A stretch of 64,000 bases of DNA. It comes from Psychrobacter immobilis (GTDB lineage: Bacteria > Pseudomonadota > Gammaproteobacteria > Pseudomonadales > Moraxellaceae). Shown here piece by piece: positions 8,859 to 17,942 of the stretch (positions are counted from its first letter, which is position 1; every line of letters starts with the position of its first letter). The notes under the pieces were generated by a model that worked only from the letters and a program-made list of their open reading frames with translations, had not been told where the DNA came from and did not search any database. The position numbers and the translations under genes were made by a program. The stretch lies in assembly GCF_904846235.1 (NCBI RefSeq), contig NZ_CAJGZN010000005.1:146694-210693 (forward strand). The letters are read 5' to 3'.

Positions 8859-10079
8859 ATGGATAACTTAACAAACGCTTATATCATTGACGCCATTCGC
8901 ACCCCTTTTGGACGCTACGGCGGCGGTCTAGCACCCGTACGTGCAGACGACCTAGGCGCTATCCCTATCAAGGCGTTAATAGAACGTAATGCTAATGTCG
9001 ACTGGGTACAAGTAGATGACGTCATCTATGGCTGTGCCAACCAAAGCGGCGAAGACAATCGCAACGTCGGACGTATGTCGTCATTGCTAGCCGGCCTACC
9101 TTATCAAGTGCCTGCGACAACTGTTAACCGCTTGTGCGGCTCGTCGATGGATGCGTTAGCGATAGCTGCTCGTGCGATTAAAGCTGGTGAAGCCAATTTA
9201 ATTATCGCAGGTGGTGTTGAGAGCATGAGCCGTGCGCCATTTGTGATGGGCAAATCAGGTCAGGCATTTGGTCGTAGTCAAAAGCTGGAAGATACTACTA
9301 TGGGCTGGCGCTTTATCAATCCAAAGCTTGATGAGCTATATGGCACAGAGACTATGCCGCAAACCGCTGAAAATGTCGCAGAGCAATTCAATGTCAATCG
9401 AGCTGACCAAGATGCATTTGCGCTACGTAGCCAACAACGTACCGCAGCGGCGCAAGCGTCAGGATTCTTTAAAGACGAGATGACCCCTGTCGTCATCCCG
9501 CAGCGTAAAGGCGAGCCTGTCACCGTCGATACTGATGAGCATCCTCGTGCTGACACCACCCTTGAGAAGTTGACTAAACTGCGTCCTATCGTCACCGCAG
9601 ATGGTACGGTGACTGCTGGTAATGCCTCTGGAATTAATGATGGTGCAGCAGCCTTCCTAGTAGCGTCAGAGCAAGCGGTTAGAGAATTTAATCTAAAGCC
9701 GCGTGCGCGTATTGTGGCCTCAACTACGGTAGGCGTTGAGCCACGTATTATGGGTTTCGCCCCAGCACCAGCGATGAAAAAATTGCTTGAGCATACGGGA
9801 CTAACGCTTGATGAGATGGATGTCATTGAATTAAACGAAGCTTTTGCCGCGCAAGCTCTAGCTTGTACGCGTGACTTGGAGTTAGCTGATGATAGCGAGC
9901 GCGTCAATCCTAATGGCGGTGCGATTGCCCTTGGTCATCCACTCGGCGCCTCAGGTGCCCGTTTGATCTTAACTGCCCTCAATCAACTTGAAAAAACGAG
10001 TAAGCGTTATGCAATCTGCTCAATGTGTATCGGTGTTGGACAAGGCATCGCAATGATTATTGAGCGCGTTGAAGGCTGA
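8859..10079 (+). CDS. pcaF: 3-oxoadipyl-CoA thiolase
   Basis: Cleaves 3-oxoadipyl-CoA with CoA to succinyl-CoA and acetyl-CoA, the last step of the pathway. The 406 residues contain the thiolase nucleophile Cys93 (NRLCGSSMDA), His360 (GHPLGASGAR) and the acid/base Cys390 (CIGVGQG). The N-terminal IDAIRTPFGRYGG is typical of PcaF/PaaJ rather than general acetoacetyl-CoA thiolases. A second thiolase of the same type lies at 16667-17869 on the other strand, and the two align through most of their length. Confidence 0.94.
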   Translation: MDNLTNAYIIDAIRTPFGRYGGGLAPVRADDLGAIPIKALIERNANVDWVQVDDVIYGCANQSGEDNRNVGRMSSLLAGLPYQVPATTVNRLCGSSMDALAIAARAIKAGEANLIIAGGVESMSRAPFVMGKSGQAFGRSQKLEDTTMGWRFINPKLDELYGTETMPQTAENVAEQFNVNRADQDAFALRSQQRTAAAQASGFFKDEMTPVVIPQRKGEPVTVDTDEHPRADTTLEKLTKLRPIVTADGTVTAGNASGINDGAAAFLVASEQAVREFNLKPRARIVASTTVGVEPRIMGFAPAPAMKKLLEHTGLTLDEMDVIELNEAFAAQALACTRDLELADDSERVNPNGGAIALGHPLGASGARLILTALNQLEKTSKRYAICSMCIGVGQGIAMIIERVEG

Positions 10080-10170
10080 TTAATCGTTCAAAATAAAATA
10101 AATAATACCCACCTCAATAGGTCAAAAGTAATACTTCAATCACACGATAGTCAAAATAAGGACATTCATC

Positions 10171-10947
10171 ATGCCTGTATTTGAAAATAAAGACGTAACG
10201 CTAAATTATGCCACCTTTGGTGATAGCAGCAACCTCGCCCTAATATTTTCCAACTCTTTAGGTACTAGCTATCGTATGTGGCAACCACAAATCGATACCT
10301 TGCAAGATGATTATTTTATTATCTGCTATGACACTCGTGGTCATGGTAAATCATCAGCACCCAGAGGCCCTTATAATTTAAACCAGCTGGGGCAAGATGT
10401 GATTGATTTGTTAGATCACCTGCATCTTGATAAGGCATTTTTTTGTGGCATTTCTATGGGCGGCATAACAGGTCAATGGTTAGCTATCAATCATCCCGAT
10501 CGCTTCCACCACTTGATGTTATGTAATACCGCCGCGAAAATTGGTAACGAAACAGCATGGACGGAGCGTGCAAGGTTGGTACGTGAGAAAGGTCTAGCGC
10601 CTATCGCAGCTACAGCTGCTCCGCGTTGGTTTACAGCAGATTTTATCGATCATTACCCAGATGTAGTCGCGGCATTGTCTAGCGCTCTTGCGGCTGGCAG
10701 TGCAGAGGGCTACGCAAGCTGCTGCGAGGCGTTATCTATCGCTGATACTCGCGAGCAGTTACAAAATATTCGTGTACCCGTCACAGTAGTTGCAGGTATC
10801 GAGGATCCAGTGACAACGGTTGCCGATGGTCAATATATAGTCGATCATATTCCTAGTGCTAAGCTCGCCACTATCAATGCCTCGCATATCTCAAATATTG
10901 AACAACCTGAAGCATTTAATGAGTATATTAAATATTACCTGCAATAA
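10171..10947 (+). CDS. pcaD: 3-oxoadipate enol-lactonase
   Basis: An alpha/beta hydrolase that opens 3-oxoadipate enol-lactone to 3-oxoadipate. It has 258 residues, the nucleophile elbow GISMGG with Ser95, the DTRGHGKS motif near residue 54 and the catalytic His239 (ASHISNIEQP). Its step comes before the CoA-transferase, although the gene follows pcaF. An AAGGACATTC ribosome-binding site precedes the ATG. This is probably the last gene before the intergenic control region of benK. Confidence 0.94.
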   Translation: MPVFENKDVTLNYATFGDSSNLALIFSNSLGTSYRMWQPQIDTLQDDYFIICYDTRGHGKSSAPRGPYNLNQLGQDVIDLLDHLHLDKAFFCGISMGGITGQWLAINHPDRFHHLMLCNTAAKIGNETAWTERARLVREKGLAPIAATAAPRWFTADFIDHYPDVVAALSSALAAGSAEGYASCCEALSIADTREQLQNIRVPVTVVAGIEDPVTTVADGQYIVDHIPSAKLATINASHISNIEQPEAFNEYIKYYLQ

Positions 10948-11235
10948 CGCCAATAAATGCTTTTAAAAAACACATTCATTAGCGTTGATTAATTAGGCTA
11001 ATTTTATCTATTTATCTTATATTTTTAATCATCTATATATTTTTTTAGTATATGGATGATTTTCTGCGTATTCAGTATTTTCATAATAGAAATTAATGAA
11101 ACTTCTTGGCGTTAGTTGTCTTACACACACTCACTGCAAGCATCATTCTTCGTATCTAATACTTTATAAGAGTACCGAATACTCTAATAAAGATAAAAGT
11201 CAACATTGTTTCAATAGAATGTTATATAGAAAAAT

Positions 11236-11271
11236 ATACCTTTTAGGTATCGATTGATACCTAGATAGTTT
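11236..11271 (+). promoter_or_regulatory. Tandem BenM/CatM-type operator upstream of benK
   Basis: Within the 392-bp gap between pcaD and benK lies ATAC-CTTTTAG-GTAT (11236-11250), an exact match to the ATAC-N7-GTAT site used by the LysR-type regulators BenM and CatM of Acinetobacter. A second copy, ATAC-N7-GTTT (11257-11271), has one mismatch and is centred 21 bp downstream. A strong plus a degenerate site in helical phase is the BenM/CatM architecture. The two also form a palindrome at 11244-11263 (TAGGTATC and GATACCTA). The rest of the gap is AT-rich and shows no gene. Confidence 0.75.
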
Positions 11272-11300
11272 TTGACTTAGCACCTGTAAAACCCTAACTT
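11272..11300 (+). promoter_or_regulatory. Candidate benK promoter
   Basis: TTGACT (11272-11277) is a good -35 hexamer directly after the degenerate BenM/CatM site. TAACTT (11295-11300) is a weak -10 hexamer 17 bp further on. A weak -10 next to an activator site fits an inducible promoter. The benK start codon follows 39 bp later. Confidence 0.45.
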
Positions 11301-11339
11301 GTAAAGCACGTATAAGGATATCATCAACGGAGAATATGA

Positions 11340-12701
11340 ATGGAATCTCAAACCTTAAACATCAATAAAGTTATTGATGAAGCCAAATTTTCACCTTTTC
11401 ATTGGAAAGTCCTGTTTTGGTGCTTACTGATTATTATCTTTGACGGCTACGACCTCATTATTTACGGCGTGGCCCTGCCATTACTTATGGAGGAGTGGTC
11501 ATTGACTTCGGTACAAGCAGGTTTTCTTGCTAGCGCAGCACTATTCGGTATGATGTTTGGTGCCATGATTTTTGGCACTTTATCTGACAAAATCGGTCGT
11601 AAAAAAACAATTATGATTTGTGTCGCTCTATTCAGTAGCTTTACTTTTTTTGGTGCTTTCGCTAGCGGGCCTATGCAGTTTGCGGCTTTGCGCTTCATTG
11701 CAGGTCTAGGTATTGGCGGCGTGATGCCAATCTGCGTGGCACTAACATCTGAATACGCACCGAAACGTATGCGTAGTACTTTAGTCGCTATTATGTTCAG
11801 CGGTTATGCAATTGGTGGTATGACGTCAGCATTATTAGGATCTTTTTTGGTGCTAGATTTTGGCTGGGAAATTATGTTTTATATTGCGGGCATCCCTACT
11901 TTGCTATTGCCAATTATCTGGAAGATGCTACCTGAATCCTTGATGTATTTGGTCAAAGAAAAGCGAGAAGACGAAGCTAAAAATATCGTTCAAAAATTGG
12001 CTCCTCAAGAAAAAGTTACACCCTCTACTACGTTAGTACTAGACGAACCCACCAAAGGTGATGATGCACCAATTAAAGCGTTATTTCTGAACAGACGTGG
12101 ATTCACTACTATTATGTTTTGGGTAGCATTTTTTATGTGTTTGCTGATGGTTTACGCTTTAGCAAGCTGGTTACCAAAGCTAATGATTCAAGCCGGTTAC
12201 TCATTAGGTGCTAGTATGTTATTTCTATTTGCACTTAATATTGGTGGGATGATTGGGGCTATTGGCGGTGGTGTCCTAGCTGATAAATTCCATTTAAAAC
12301 CTGTACTAACTATTATGTTTGTCGCTGGGGCAATAGCATTAATTTTGCTTGGCTACAACAGTCCTCAGATTGTACTATATACGCTCATTGCGATTGCAGG
12401 TGCTACAACCATCGGCTCACAAATTCTGCTCTATACTTTTGTGGCTCAATATTATCCTACCGCTGTACGTACGACTGCTATGGGTTGGGCGTCAGGGATT
12501 GGACGTATTGGTGCTATCGTAGGTCCAATCCTAACTGGTGCGCTTCTCACCTTAGAGCTGACCCATCAGATGAACTTCTTATTTATCGCTATACCAGGTA
12601 TTATCGCAGCCATCGCTATCTTCTTAGTAAATCTGAGCGCAGCGGTCGACAGCAAAGAAAGCAAACTGCAACCAACAAGATTAGATACTTCAGCAGCGTA
12701 A
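11340..12701 (+). CDS. benK: MFS aromatic acid:H+ symporter, BenK-like
   Basis: A 453-residue major facilitator of the aromatic acid/H+ symporter family with 12 predicted membrane segments. The first helix carries FDGYDLIIYGVALP, in which the Asp and the GYD motif are diagnostic of BenK/PcaK. The loop 2-3 motif GTLSDKIGRKKT and its counterpart GGGVLADKFHLKP in the second half are present. GGAG about 8 nt upstream supports the ATG at 11340. It has its own promoter and a BenM/CatM-type operator, so uptake is likely induced by muconate or benzoate. Close relatives carry hydroxybenzoates or vanillate; the neighbours make benzoate most likely. Confidence 0.88.
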   Translation: MESQTLNINKVIDEAKFSPFHWKVLFWCLLIIIFDGYDLIIYGVALPLLMEEWSLTSVQAGFLASAALFGMMFGAMIFGTLSDKIGRKKTIMICVALFSSFTFFGAFASGPMQFAALRFIAGLGIGGVMPICVALTSEYAPKRMRSTLVAIMFSGYAIGGMTSALLGSFLVLDFGWEIMFYIAGIPTLLLPIIWKMLPESLMYLVKEKREDEAKNIVQKLAPQEKVTPSTTLVLDEPTKGDDAPIKALFLNRRGFTTIMFWVAFFMCLLMVYALASWLPKLMIQAGYSLGASMLFLFALNIGGMIGAIGGGVLADKFHLKPVLTIMFVAGAIALILLGYNSPQIVLYTLIAIAGATTIGSQILLYTFVAQYYPTAVRTTAMGWASGIGRIGAIVGPILTGALLTLELTHQMNFLFIAIPGIIAAIAIFLVNLSAAVDSKESKLQPTRLDTSAA

Positions 12702-12774
12702 AAGTAATATTGACTTTAAAAATCGTATTTCTGTTACCGTAGAAAACACATAGTACCTTATCTTTTTATAAACT

Positions 12775-12821
12775 AATATAACTGGCGTTTCGATTCTTAC
12801 AATTGCAACGTCAGTTATATT
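12775..12821. terminator. Inverted repeat between convergent benK and porin genes
   Basis: Arms of 15 bp (12775-12789 and 12807-12821) pair with one mismatch around a 17-nt loop. It lies between the stop codons of two convergent genes, the expected place for a shared terminator. Neither side has a strong T-run, so the call rests on position and stem length. Confidence 0.45.
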
Positions 12822-12962
12822 TATAAAAAAGCTCCTAGTATATATTCTAATACCTGAATAACATGATAAGTATCAATAAAAAATCATTAATCAAGATAAT
12901 ACATCCCCACTATAACTATGAAGATGCGCCATCGTATCGCTTACTCCTCTCAACACTTCAAC

Positions 12963-13997
12963 TCAAAAATCATATTTTGCCATTATTTCAATTTGCTGAC
13001 CTGCTGGCATCCATGGGAATGTCGTTACGTCCTGATTTCTCCACTCAATACCCAAATCTAGATCTGGTAGATACTCATAGATAAGGTTTGCGCTTTTTAC
13101 ATTAGCAGAAGTGTCTGCCGCATCGTTTACATTTACTTCACCATAACGCAAGTTGCCACGCAGCTTTTGGGTAAACTGATGCTTATATCCTACGCTATAG
13201 CCAGTTTGCGAGATCAGCTTCCCATCCTCGGCATCACAGTCTACGCCGCCATTCATAATTAGCGGTCCTCCAACACAGATGGCAGAATAGGCACCCATGC
13301 CTTTACCATTATATATACTGGCATGGAGCGAATCTTTACCCAATGTTAGCTTGCCAGCTAAAGAAACACCGATACCCACATCTGAACCATCTCCGTTCTC
13401 AGCATCACGAGCCGTGACAGCCACGTTATAGTCAAAGTTAGATATCTTATCTTTGTAGCTTACCACCATATCAGGTAAGCTCGCATTATCGTAAACAGGG
13501 TCTTGCGCCGTAAAACGTAGCCCCTTATAAGTATAGTGCAACGTCAAATCTGGACGAATATAAGAACCACCACCAGAGGCCGTGCCCAAACCAGTGCCCC
13601 AAAAATCAAGCTGCTCCGTAGACAGAGGTGCCACTGCCAAAAATTGACCGTTCCAAGTCTTACCCACTGTCAAATCATCAACCTGAACATAAGCATGACG
13701 CAAACGCAGATTTGAGCCGCCCTTGGCGTAATCGCCATAAAAATCACCTTCGATAAACCCCGTGAGTTTTTTATCATCTACCGACTTAGTCGTTTTCACA
13801 TTGATACGAGACTGGCGTAAATTACCCTTAAATTCCGACTCGCCTTCATCAGGAAAGTTAAAAGCACCTTCTGCTTTGATGTAACCACCGATACTCAAAG
13901 TCGTGTCACCTGTTGTCACAAGATCTATTGCTTGTGCAGATACGCATGTTACAACCATAGCAAAACCTACAGATAGCCTTTTTATATAAAGCATCAT
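12963..13997 (-). CDS. DcaP-like outer-membrane porin
   Basis: A 344-residue outer-membrane porin. It has an N-terminal signal peptide ending near VSAQA, a run of alternating beta-strand sequence, and a terminal Phe (AKYDF). The start TLSIGGYIKAEG and the QSRINVKT and VQVDDLTVGKTWNGQF segments resemble the DcaP family of Acinetobacter, a trimeric channel for dicarboxylates and other negatively charged compounds. It is at the end of a minus-strand set of beta-oxidation genes, as in the dca cluster. It probably admits the dicarboxylic acid that the cluster degrades. Two adjacent ATGs at the start cannot be separated. Confidence 0.8.
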   Translation of the reverse strand: MMLYIKRLSVGFAMVVTCVSAQAIDLVTTGDTTLSIGGYIKAEGAFNFPDEGESEFKGNLRQSRINVKTTKSVDDKKLTGFIEGDFYGDYAKGGSNLRLRHAYVQVDDLTVGKTWNGQFLAVAPLSTEQLDFWGTGLGTASGGGSYIRPDLTLHYTYKGLRFTAQDPVYDNASLPDMVVSYKDKISNFDYNVAVTARDAENGDGSDVGIGVSLAGKLTLGKDSLHASIYNGKGMGAYSAICVGGPLIMNGGVDCDAEDGKLISQTGYSVGYKHQFTQKLRGNLRYGEVNVNDAADTSANVKSANLIYEYLPDLDLGIEWRNQDVTTFPWMPAGQQIEIMAKYDF

Positions 13998-14162
13998 TCA
14001 TTTCTTCCCTGTTTTATGTTGATATCCTTATCAATCCCAATTGCTACTACGTTTTCTTTAATCCATAAAAATAAATAATCCTTTTAGATGAAAACCAACT
14101 GCTACTTAATAACTACTGTTCAATTAAAAACCCCAATCATAATTTGACCGATATATTGGGTG

Positions 14163-14642
14163 TTACGCTTCTTGGTCAATATTCTCTAACGCAGCAATCG
14201 CCTCTTTTTTCGACTCACTGATAGGCTTTTTTTGCCCACTCAATTTATCGAGGTATACCAACACCGACTCACCGATTGCAACGACTGTTTTCTGCACCGT
14301 ACTGTAATAGGTATATTCATGAATCAGACTTGAATTACCGATTTTTTTGACCTTGACGCCAATCCATAACTCATCGGGATAGGCAACCGATTTGAGGTAA
14401 CGACATGATGAGGCTGCCATCACCGAAGACGTTTGTTCGTTAAATAAACCAAGCCGCCTGTTGTAGTAGATACGAGCATTTTGAGCATATTCGTAATAAA
14501 CCACATTATTGACATGACCAAAGGAGTCCATATCACCCCATTCCACTTGCTGAGGGTAGATAACTGTAAAGTCATGCAATGGGTGATTTTCATCGCTTGT
14601 GACAATCTCTTGTATTTCTGGGAACGTAGGCGCAGCTTCCAT
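14163..14642 (-). CDS. Hotdog-fold acyl-CoA thioesterase (4HBT family)
   Basis: A 159-residue single hotdog-domain protein. The signature VEWGDMDSFGHVNNVVYYEYAQNAR includes the Asp/His-Val-Asn-Asn stretch of 4-hydroxybenzoyl-CoA thioesterase and YbgC-type enzymes. It would hydrolyse an acyl-CoA, perhaps to relieve CoA sequestration when dicarboxyl-CoA intermediates build up. This role is inferred from its place beside the CoA ligase and beta-oxidation genes. An AGAGAGA site precedes the ATG. Confidence 0.75.
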   Translation of the reverse strand: MEAAPTFPEIQEIVTSDENHPLHDFTVIYPQQVEWGDMDSFGHVNNVVYYEYAQNARIYYNRRLGLFNEQTSSVMAASSCRYLKSVAYPDELWIGVKVKKIGNSSLIHEYTYYSTVQKTVVAIGESVLVYLDKLSGQKKPISESKKEAIAALENIDQEA

Positions 14643-14808
14643 AGTTTCTCTCTTTTTATTAGACAGGTTTTGTTATATAGAGGATGAATGTGACTCAGGG
14701 TGCTCGTGACTCACACACCTCCCTATCCCTAGCATTTAGTCAAGCACTAGGGTTTATGCAAGTTTTCACTTTTGTCAGAGTCGATTTGATGGTGACCGGA
14801 TTGTTTGA

Positions 14809-16497
14809 CTAGATGAGATTTTCTGAGTACATCGAACGCATGCGTTTTTTATCGAGTTTACCGACGCTGGTTTTTGGCATGTCTGGCAAAAACCTCACTT
14901 CACTTGGTACACCGTATTTTGGCAAATGGCCTCTCTCTACTGCTTGATGACCCAATGCCAAAATATCTTCCATTTTTGTGTCGACATGGTCTGGTTTTAG
15001 CACGATCAACGCCAAGGGACGCTCACCCCAACGCTCATCTGGCACACCAATCACCGCGATATCAGCGACGCTAGGATGAAAGGACAAAATGGTTTCGACC
15101 TCAAGCGAGGATACCCATTCGCCGCCGGATTTAATGACATCTTTGAGTCTGTCTGTAATGCTTAGCGTGCCATCAGCAGTCATACAGGCGATGTCTTGCG
15201 TATGCATCCAGCCGCCTTTCCATAACTCATTACCTGCGTCAGGATTTTTAAAATAGCTTTGGGTCAACCACGGCGCGCGTATCACAAGCTCACCTGTCGA
15301 TTTGCCATCCATGGGTTGTGGTTTACCATTTTCATCCCAAATTTCCATCGACACTAACATAATGGGTGAACCTGACAGACAACGATAGTTAAGGTTATCC
15401 TCTAGCGTCATCGACTCTGTTTTGTCATCGAATACTGCTCGAGACAGTACAGGGCATGATTCTGACATACCAAACCCTGACATAAATTCTATGCCACATT
15501 CGATTGCCGCTTTGGCTAAGCCCTCATTGAGCTTTGAGCCACCTAGTAACAGTTTAAGATCCTCAAATTTTCGGCCACGTTCTGCCATTTCTTTGAGAAG
15601 CATCTGTAGTATTGCAGGGACACCATGTGATAGCGTGACTTTATGCTGCTCGATCAAGTCGACCAATTTTGGTGCCAGATATCTCCCGGGATATACTTGC
15701 TTGAGCCCTATCATGGTTGCGCCATATGGCCAGCACCACGCATGTACATGAAACAAAGGCGTCATTGGCATATAGACATCGTTGTAGCGCGCACCTTGAC
15801 CTTCGGCATTGAGGGCTGACGCCAAAGTGCTTGCCATCGTCTGTAGTACGATCTGGCGATGAGTAAAGAAAACCCCTTTTGGATCGCCTGTCGTGCCACT
15901 GGTGTAGAATGTCGTAGCAATAGTGTTTTCATCAAAATCTGGGAAGTCAAACTCGTCACTAGCAGCTGCTAATAGCGCCTCATATTCGCCATCGACATAG
16001 TCTGGCAGCTCAGCTTTATCACTTTCTGCTTTATTGTCATCTTCATCATCAGCCCACATTACATGCTCGATAGAAGGCGCATCGTCACGATAATCTTTAA
16101 TCATCGGCGCAAATTCAGCATTCAACAATAAGGCTTTTGGCGCAGCATGATTGACGGTATATAGCACTTTTTCTTCAGACAGGCGCACATTAACGGTTTG
16201 CAAAATCATGCCCGACATTGGTACTGCAAAGTAGGCCTCAAGGTAACGATGACTATCCCAGTCCATGACCGCGACCACATCACCTGCCTGCAAGCCCATA
16301 TTTTTTAATACATTGGCCAAGCGATTGATACGTTTAAAAAACTCAGCATAGGTATAAGTGACTTTGTCGGCATAGCTAATGGTTTGGTTAGTGGAAGCAA
16401 TCTTGGCGCGGTTTAGTAGCTGTTTGATAATTAATGGGAAACCATACGCGTCTTCGGCTTGATGGTAATTATCGTGTTCGTTGAGTATGGTTGTCAT
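14809..16497 (-). CDS. AMP-dependent acyl-CoA ligase (AlkK-like)
   Basis: A 562-residue adenylate-forming enzyme that activates a carboxylic acid to its CoA thioester using ATP. Core motifs in order are the P-loop-like FYTSGTTGDPKGV, GFGMSESCPV, the TADGTLSITDRLKDVIKSGGEWVSSLEVE hinge region and the C-terminal PKTSVGKLDKKRMR with the catalytic Lys. The PLFHVHAWCWPY segment is typical of AlkK-type medium-chain ligases. It is the likely entry enzyme for the adjacent beta-oxidation set, replacing the CoA-transferase used in some dca loci. An Asp/Glu-rich insertion lies around residues 150-175. The ATG follows an AGGAAGATACC site. Confidence 0.82.
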   Translation of the reverse strand: MTTILNEHDNYHQAEDAYGFPLIIKQLLNRAKIASTNQTISYADKVTYTYAEFFKRINRLANVLKNMGLQAGDVVAVMDWDSHRYLEAYFAVPMSGMILQTVNVRLSEEKVLYTVNHAAPKALLLNAEFAPMIKDYRDDAPSIEHVMWADDEDDNKAESDKAELPDYVDGEYEALLAAASDEFDFPDFDENTIATTFYTSGTTGDPKGVFFTHRQIVLQTMASTLASALNAEGQGARYNDVYMPMTPLFHVHAWCWPYGATMIGLKQVYPGRYLAPKLVDLIEQHKVTLSHGVPAILQMLLKEMAERGRKFEDLKLLLGGSKLNEGLAKAAIECGIEFMSGFGMSESCPVLSRAVFDDKTESMTLEDNLNYRCLSGSPIMLVSMEIWDENGKPQPMDGKSTGELVIRAPWLTQSYFKNPDAGNELWKGGWMHTQDIACMTADGTLSITDRLKDVIKSGGEWVSSLEVETILSFHPSVADIAVIGVPDERWGERPLALIVLKPDHVDTKMEDILALGHQAVERGHLPKYGVPSEVRFLPDMPKTSVGKLDKKRMRSMYSENLI

Positions 16498-16666
16498 GGT
16501 ATCTTCCTTGATAATAAATTGTCCTTGATATAGTCAATTCTCTATAAAAGAGTGACAGCGTTACCCTCACTTGAAGTATCACAGTTACATCTGCGATCGG
16601 TTGCCTTGTCTCTCTTCTAAACTGAATCAACTATAATCAATAATGGGGCGAGCATGCTTTTGAGTC

Positions 16667-17869
16667 TCAAACGCGTTCTATCACCATGGCAAGCCCTTGC
16701 CCAATACCAATACACAAGCTGACCACGGCATATTTGCCGCCCGTACGCTGTAGCTCTCGAGCAGTACTCAAGGCGATTCTGGCACCTGATGCGCCAAGCG
16801 GATGACCGACAGCGATGGCCCCACCATTGGGATTGACACGCTTATCATCAAAATCAATATCTAACCCTTTTAGACAACCCAGTACCTGTGAGGCAAAAGC
16901 TTCATTGATCTCAATGACAGACATGTCCTCAAGGGTCAGATCCGCACGCTTTAGTGCTAGCTTAATCGCTTCAACAGGACCCACGCCCATGATATTGGGT
17001 TCAACACCCATTGCACCTGATGATAAGATCTTGGCAATCGGTTTAAAGCCTAGCTTTTTCTCTGCTTGCTTTGAACCAATGATGAGCGCGGCAGCACCAT
17101 CATTGATGCCAGACGCATTACCTGCGGTGACGACTCCATCTTGATTCAACGGTTTGAGTTTTTGTAGTGCTTCAATATTAGAGCTGGCACGCGGATGCTC
17201 ATCATCTATGACTACTTTTGCAGGCAATTTCTTACCTTGGGATACAGTAATAGGTGTTATCTCATCGTCAAAAAACCCTGCTTGCTTGGCGGCTTGGTAC
17301 TTGGCTTGCGATGCGGCTGCAAATTTATCGGCTTCCTCGCGCGTAATACCATACTTCTGCGCGACATTATCGCCCGTCTGCGGCATGGTATCACTGCCGA
17401 ACTGCTCAATAATTTTTGGGTTGGGAAAACGGCTACCAATGGTGGTATCAAAAACTTTAAAGTCACGGCTAAAAGGCTGTTCTGTCTTGGCAAATACAAA
17501 CGGCGCACGCGTCATCGACTCGACCCCACCTGCTAAAATAATATCCCCTTCATTGCACGTAATACTGCGAGCAGCATCGACAACAGTAGACAGACCTGAT
17601 GCACATAGACGGTTTACTGTCTGACCTGGAGTTGTTACATCCAACCCTGCTAATAGAGCCGCGTTACGCGCGATATTGCGAGAGTCCTCGCCTGCTTGGT
17701 TGGCACTACCTAGCAACACTTCATCAAAGATATCAGCAGATAGTTGGTGTTTTTCGACCAATGCTTTCATCACGGTAGCAACCAAATCATCAGCACGTAC
17801 GGTTGCTAATGCGCCAACATAGCGACCAAATGGACTTCTTAATCCGTCATAAATATAAGCATCTAACAT
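16667..17869 (-). CDS. 3-oxoadipyl-CoA-type thiolase (second copy)
   Basis: A 400-residue thiolase with Cys89 (NRLCASGLS), His356 (GHPLGASGAR) and Cys386 (CIGIGQG). The N-terminal YIYDGLRSPFGRYVGALATVRADDL is very close to pcaF at 8859, so it belongs to the PcaF/PaaJ/DcaF group that cleaves 3-oxoadipyl-CoA. In the context of an acyl-CoA dehydrogenase, hydratase and dehydrogenase, it would finish beta-oxidation of adipyl-CoA to succinyl-CoA and acetyl-CoA. The divergence between the copies suggests separate regulation rather than recent duplication. An AAGGAAACGTT site precedes the ATG. Confidence 0.85.
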   Translation of the reverse strand: MLDAYIYDGLRSPFGRYVGALATVRADDLVATVMKALVEKHQLSADIFDEVLLGSANQAGEDSRNIARNAALLAGLDVTTPGQTVNRLCASGLSTVVDAARSITCNEGDIILAGGVESMTRAPFVFAKTEQPFSRDFKVFDTTIGSRFPNPKIIEQFGSDTMPQTGDNVAQKYGITREEADKFAAASQAKYQAAKQAGFFDDEITPITVSQGKKLPAKVVIDDEHPRASSNIEALQKLKPLNQDGVVTAGNASGINDGAAALIIGSKQAEKKLGFKPIAKILSSGAMGVEPNIMGVGPVEAIKLALKRADLTLEDMSVIEINEAFASQVLGCLKGLDIDFDDKRVNPNGGAIAVGHPLGASGARIALSTARELQRTGGKYAVVSLCIGIGQGLAMVIERV

Positions 17870-17942
17870 AACGTTTCCTTGTCGTATTTTTTAACTCTAA
17901 ATAATGGTTTTATGGTTTAATAACCATATCTTGTCGTTCAAA

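Noticed and set aside
9278..9907. A 209-codon open frame on the minus strand
   Set aside because: It lies fully inside pcaF on the opposite strand, its protein is Ser/Ala/Arg-rich and resembles no family, and it has no start site of note.
12863..13084. A 73-codon plus-strand frame overlapping the porin end
   Set aside because: No ribosome-binding site; it is mostly the antisense of the porin C-terminus.
17154..17624. A 156-codon plus-strand frame opposite the second thiolase
   Set aside because: It is a shadow of a well-supported thiolase gene with catalytic residues.
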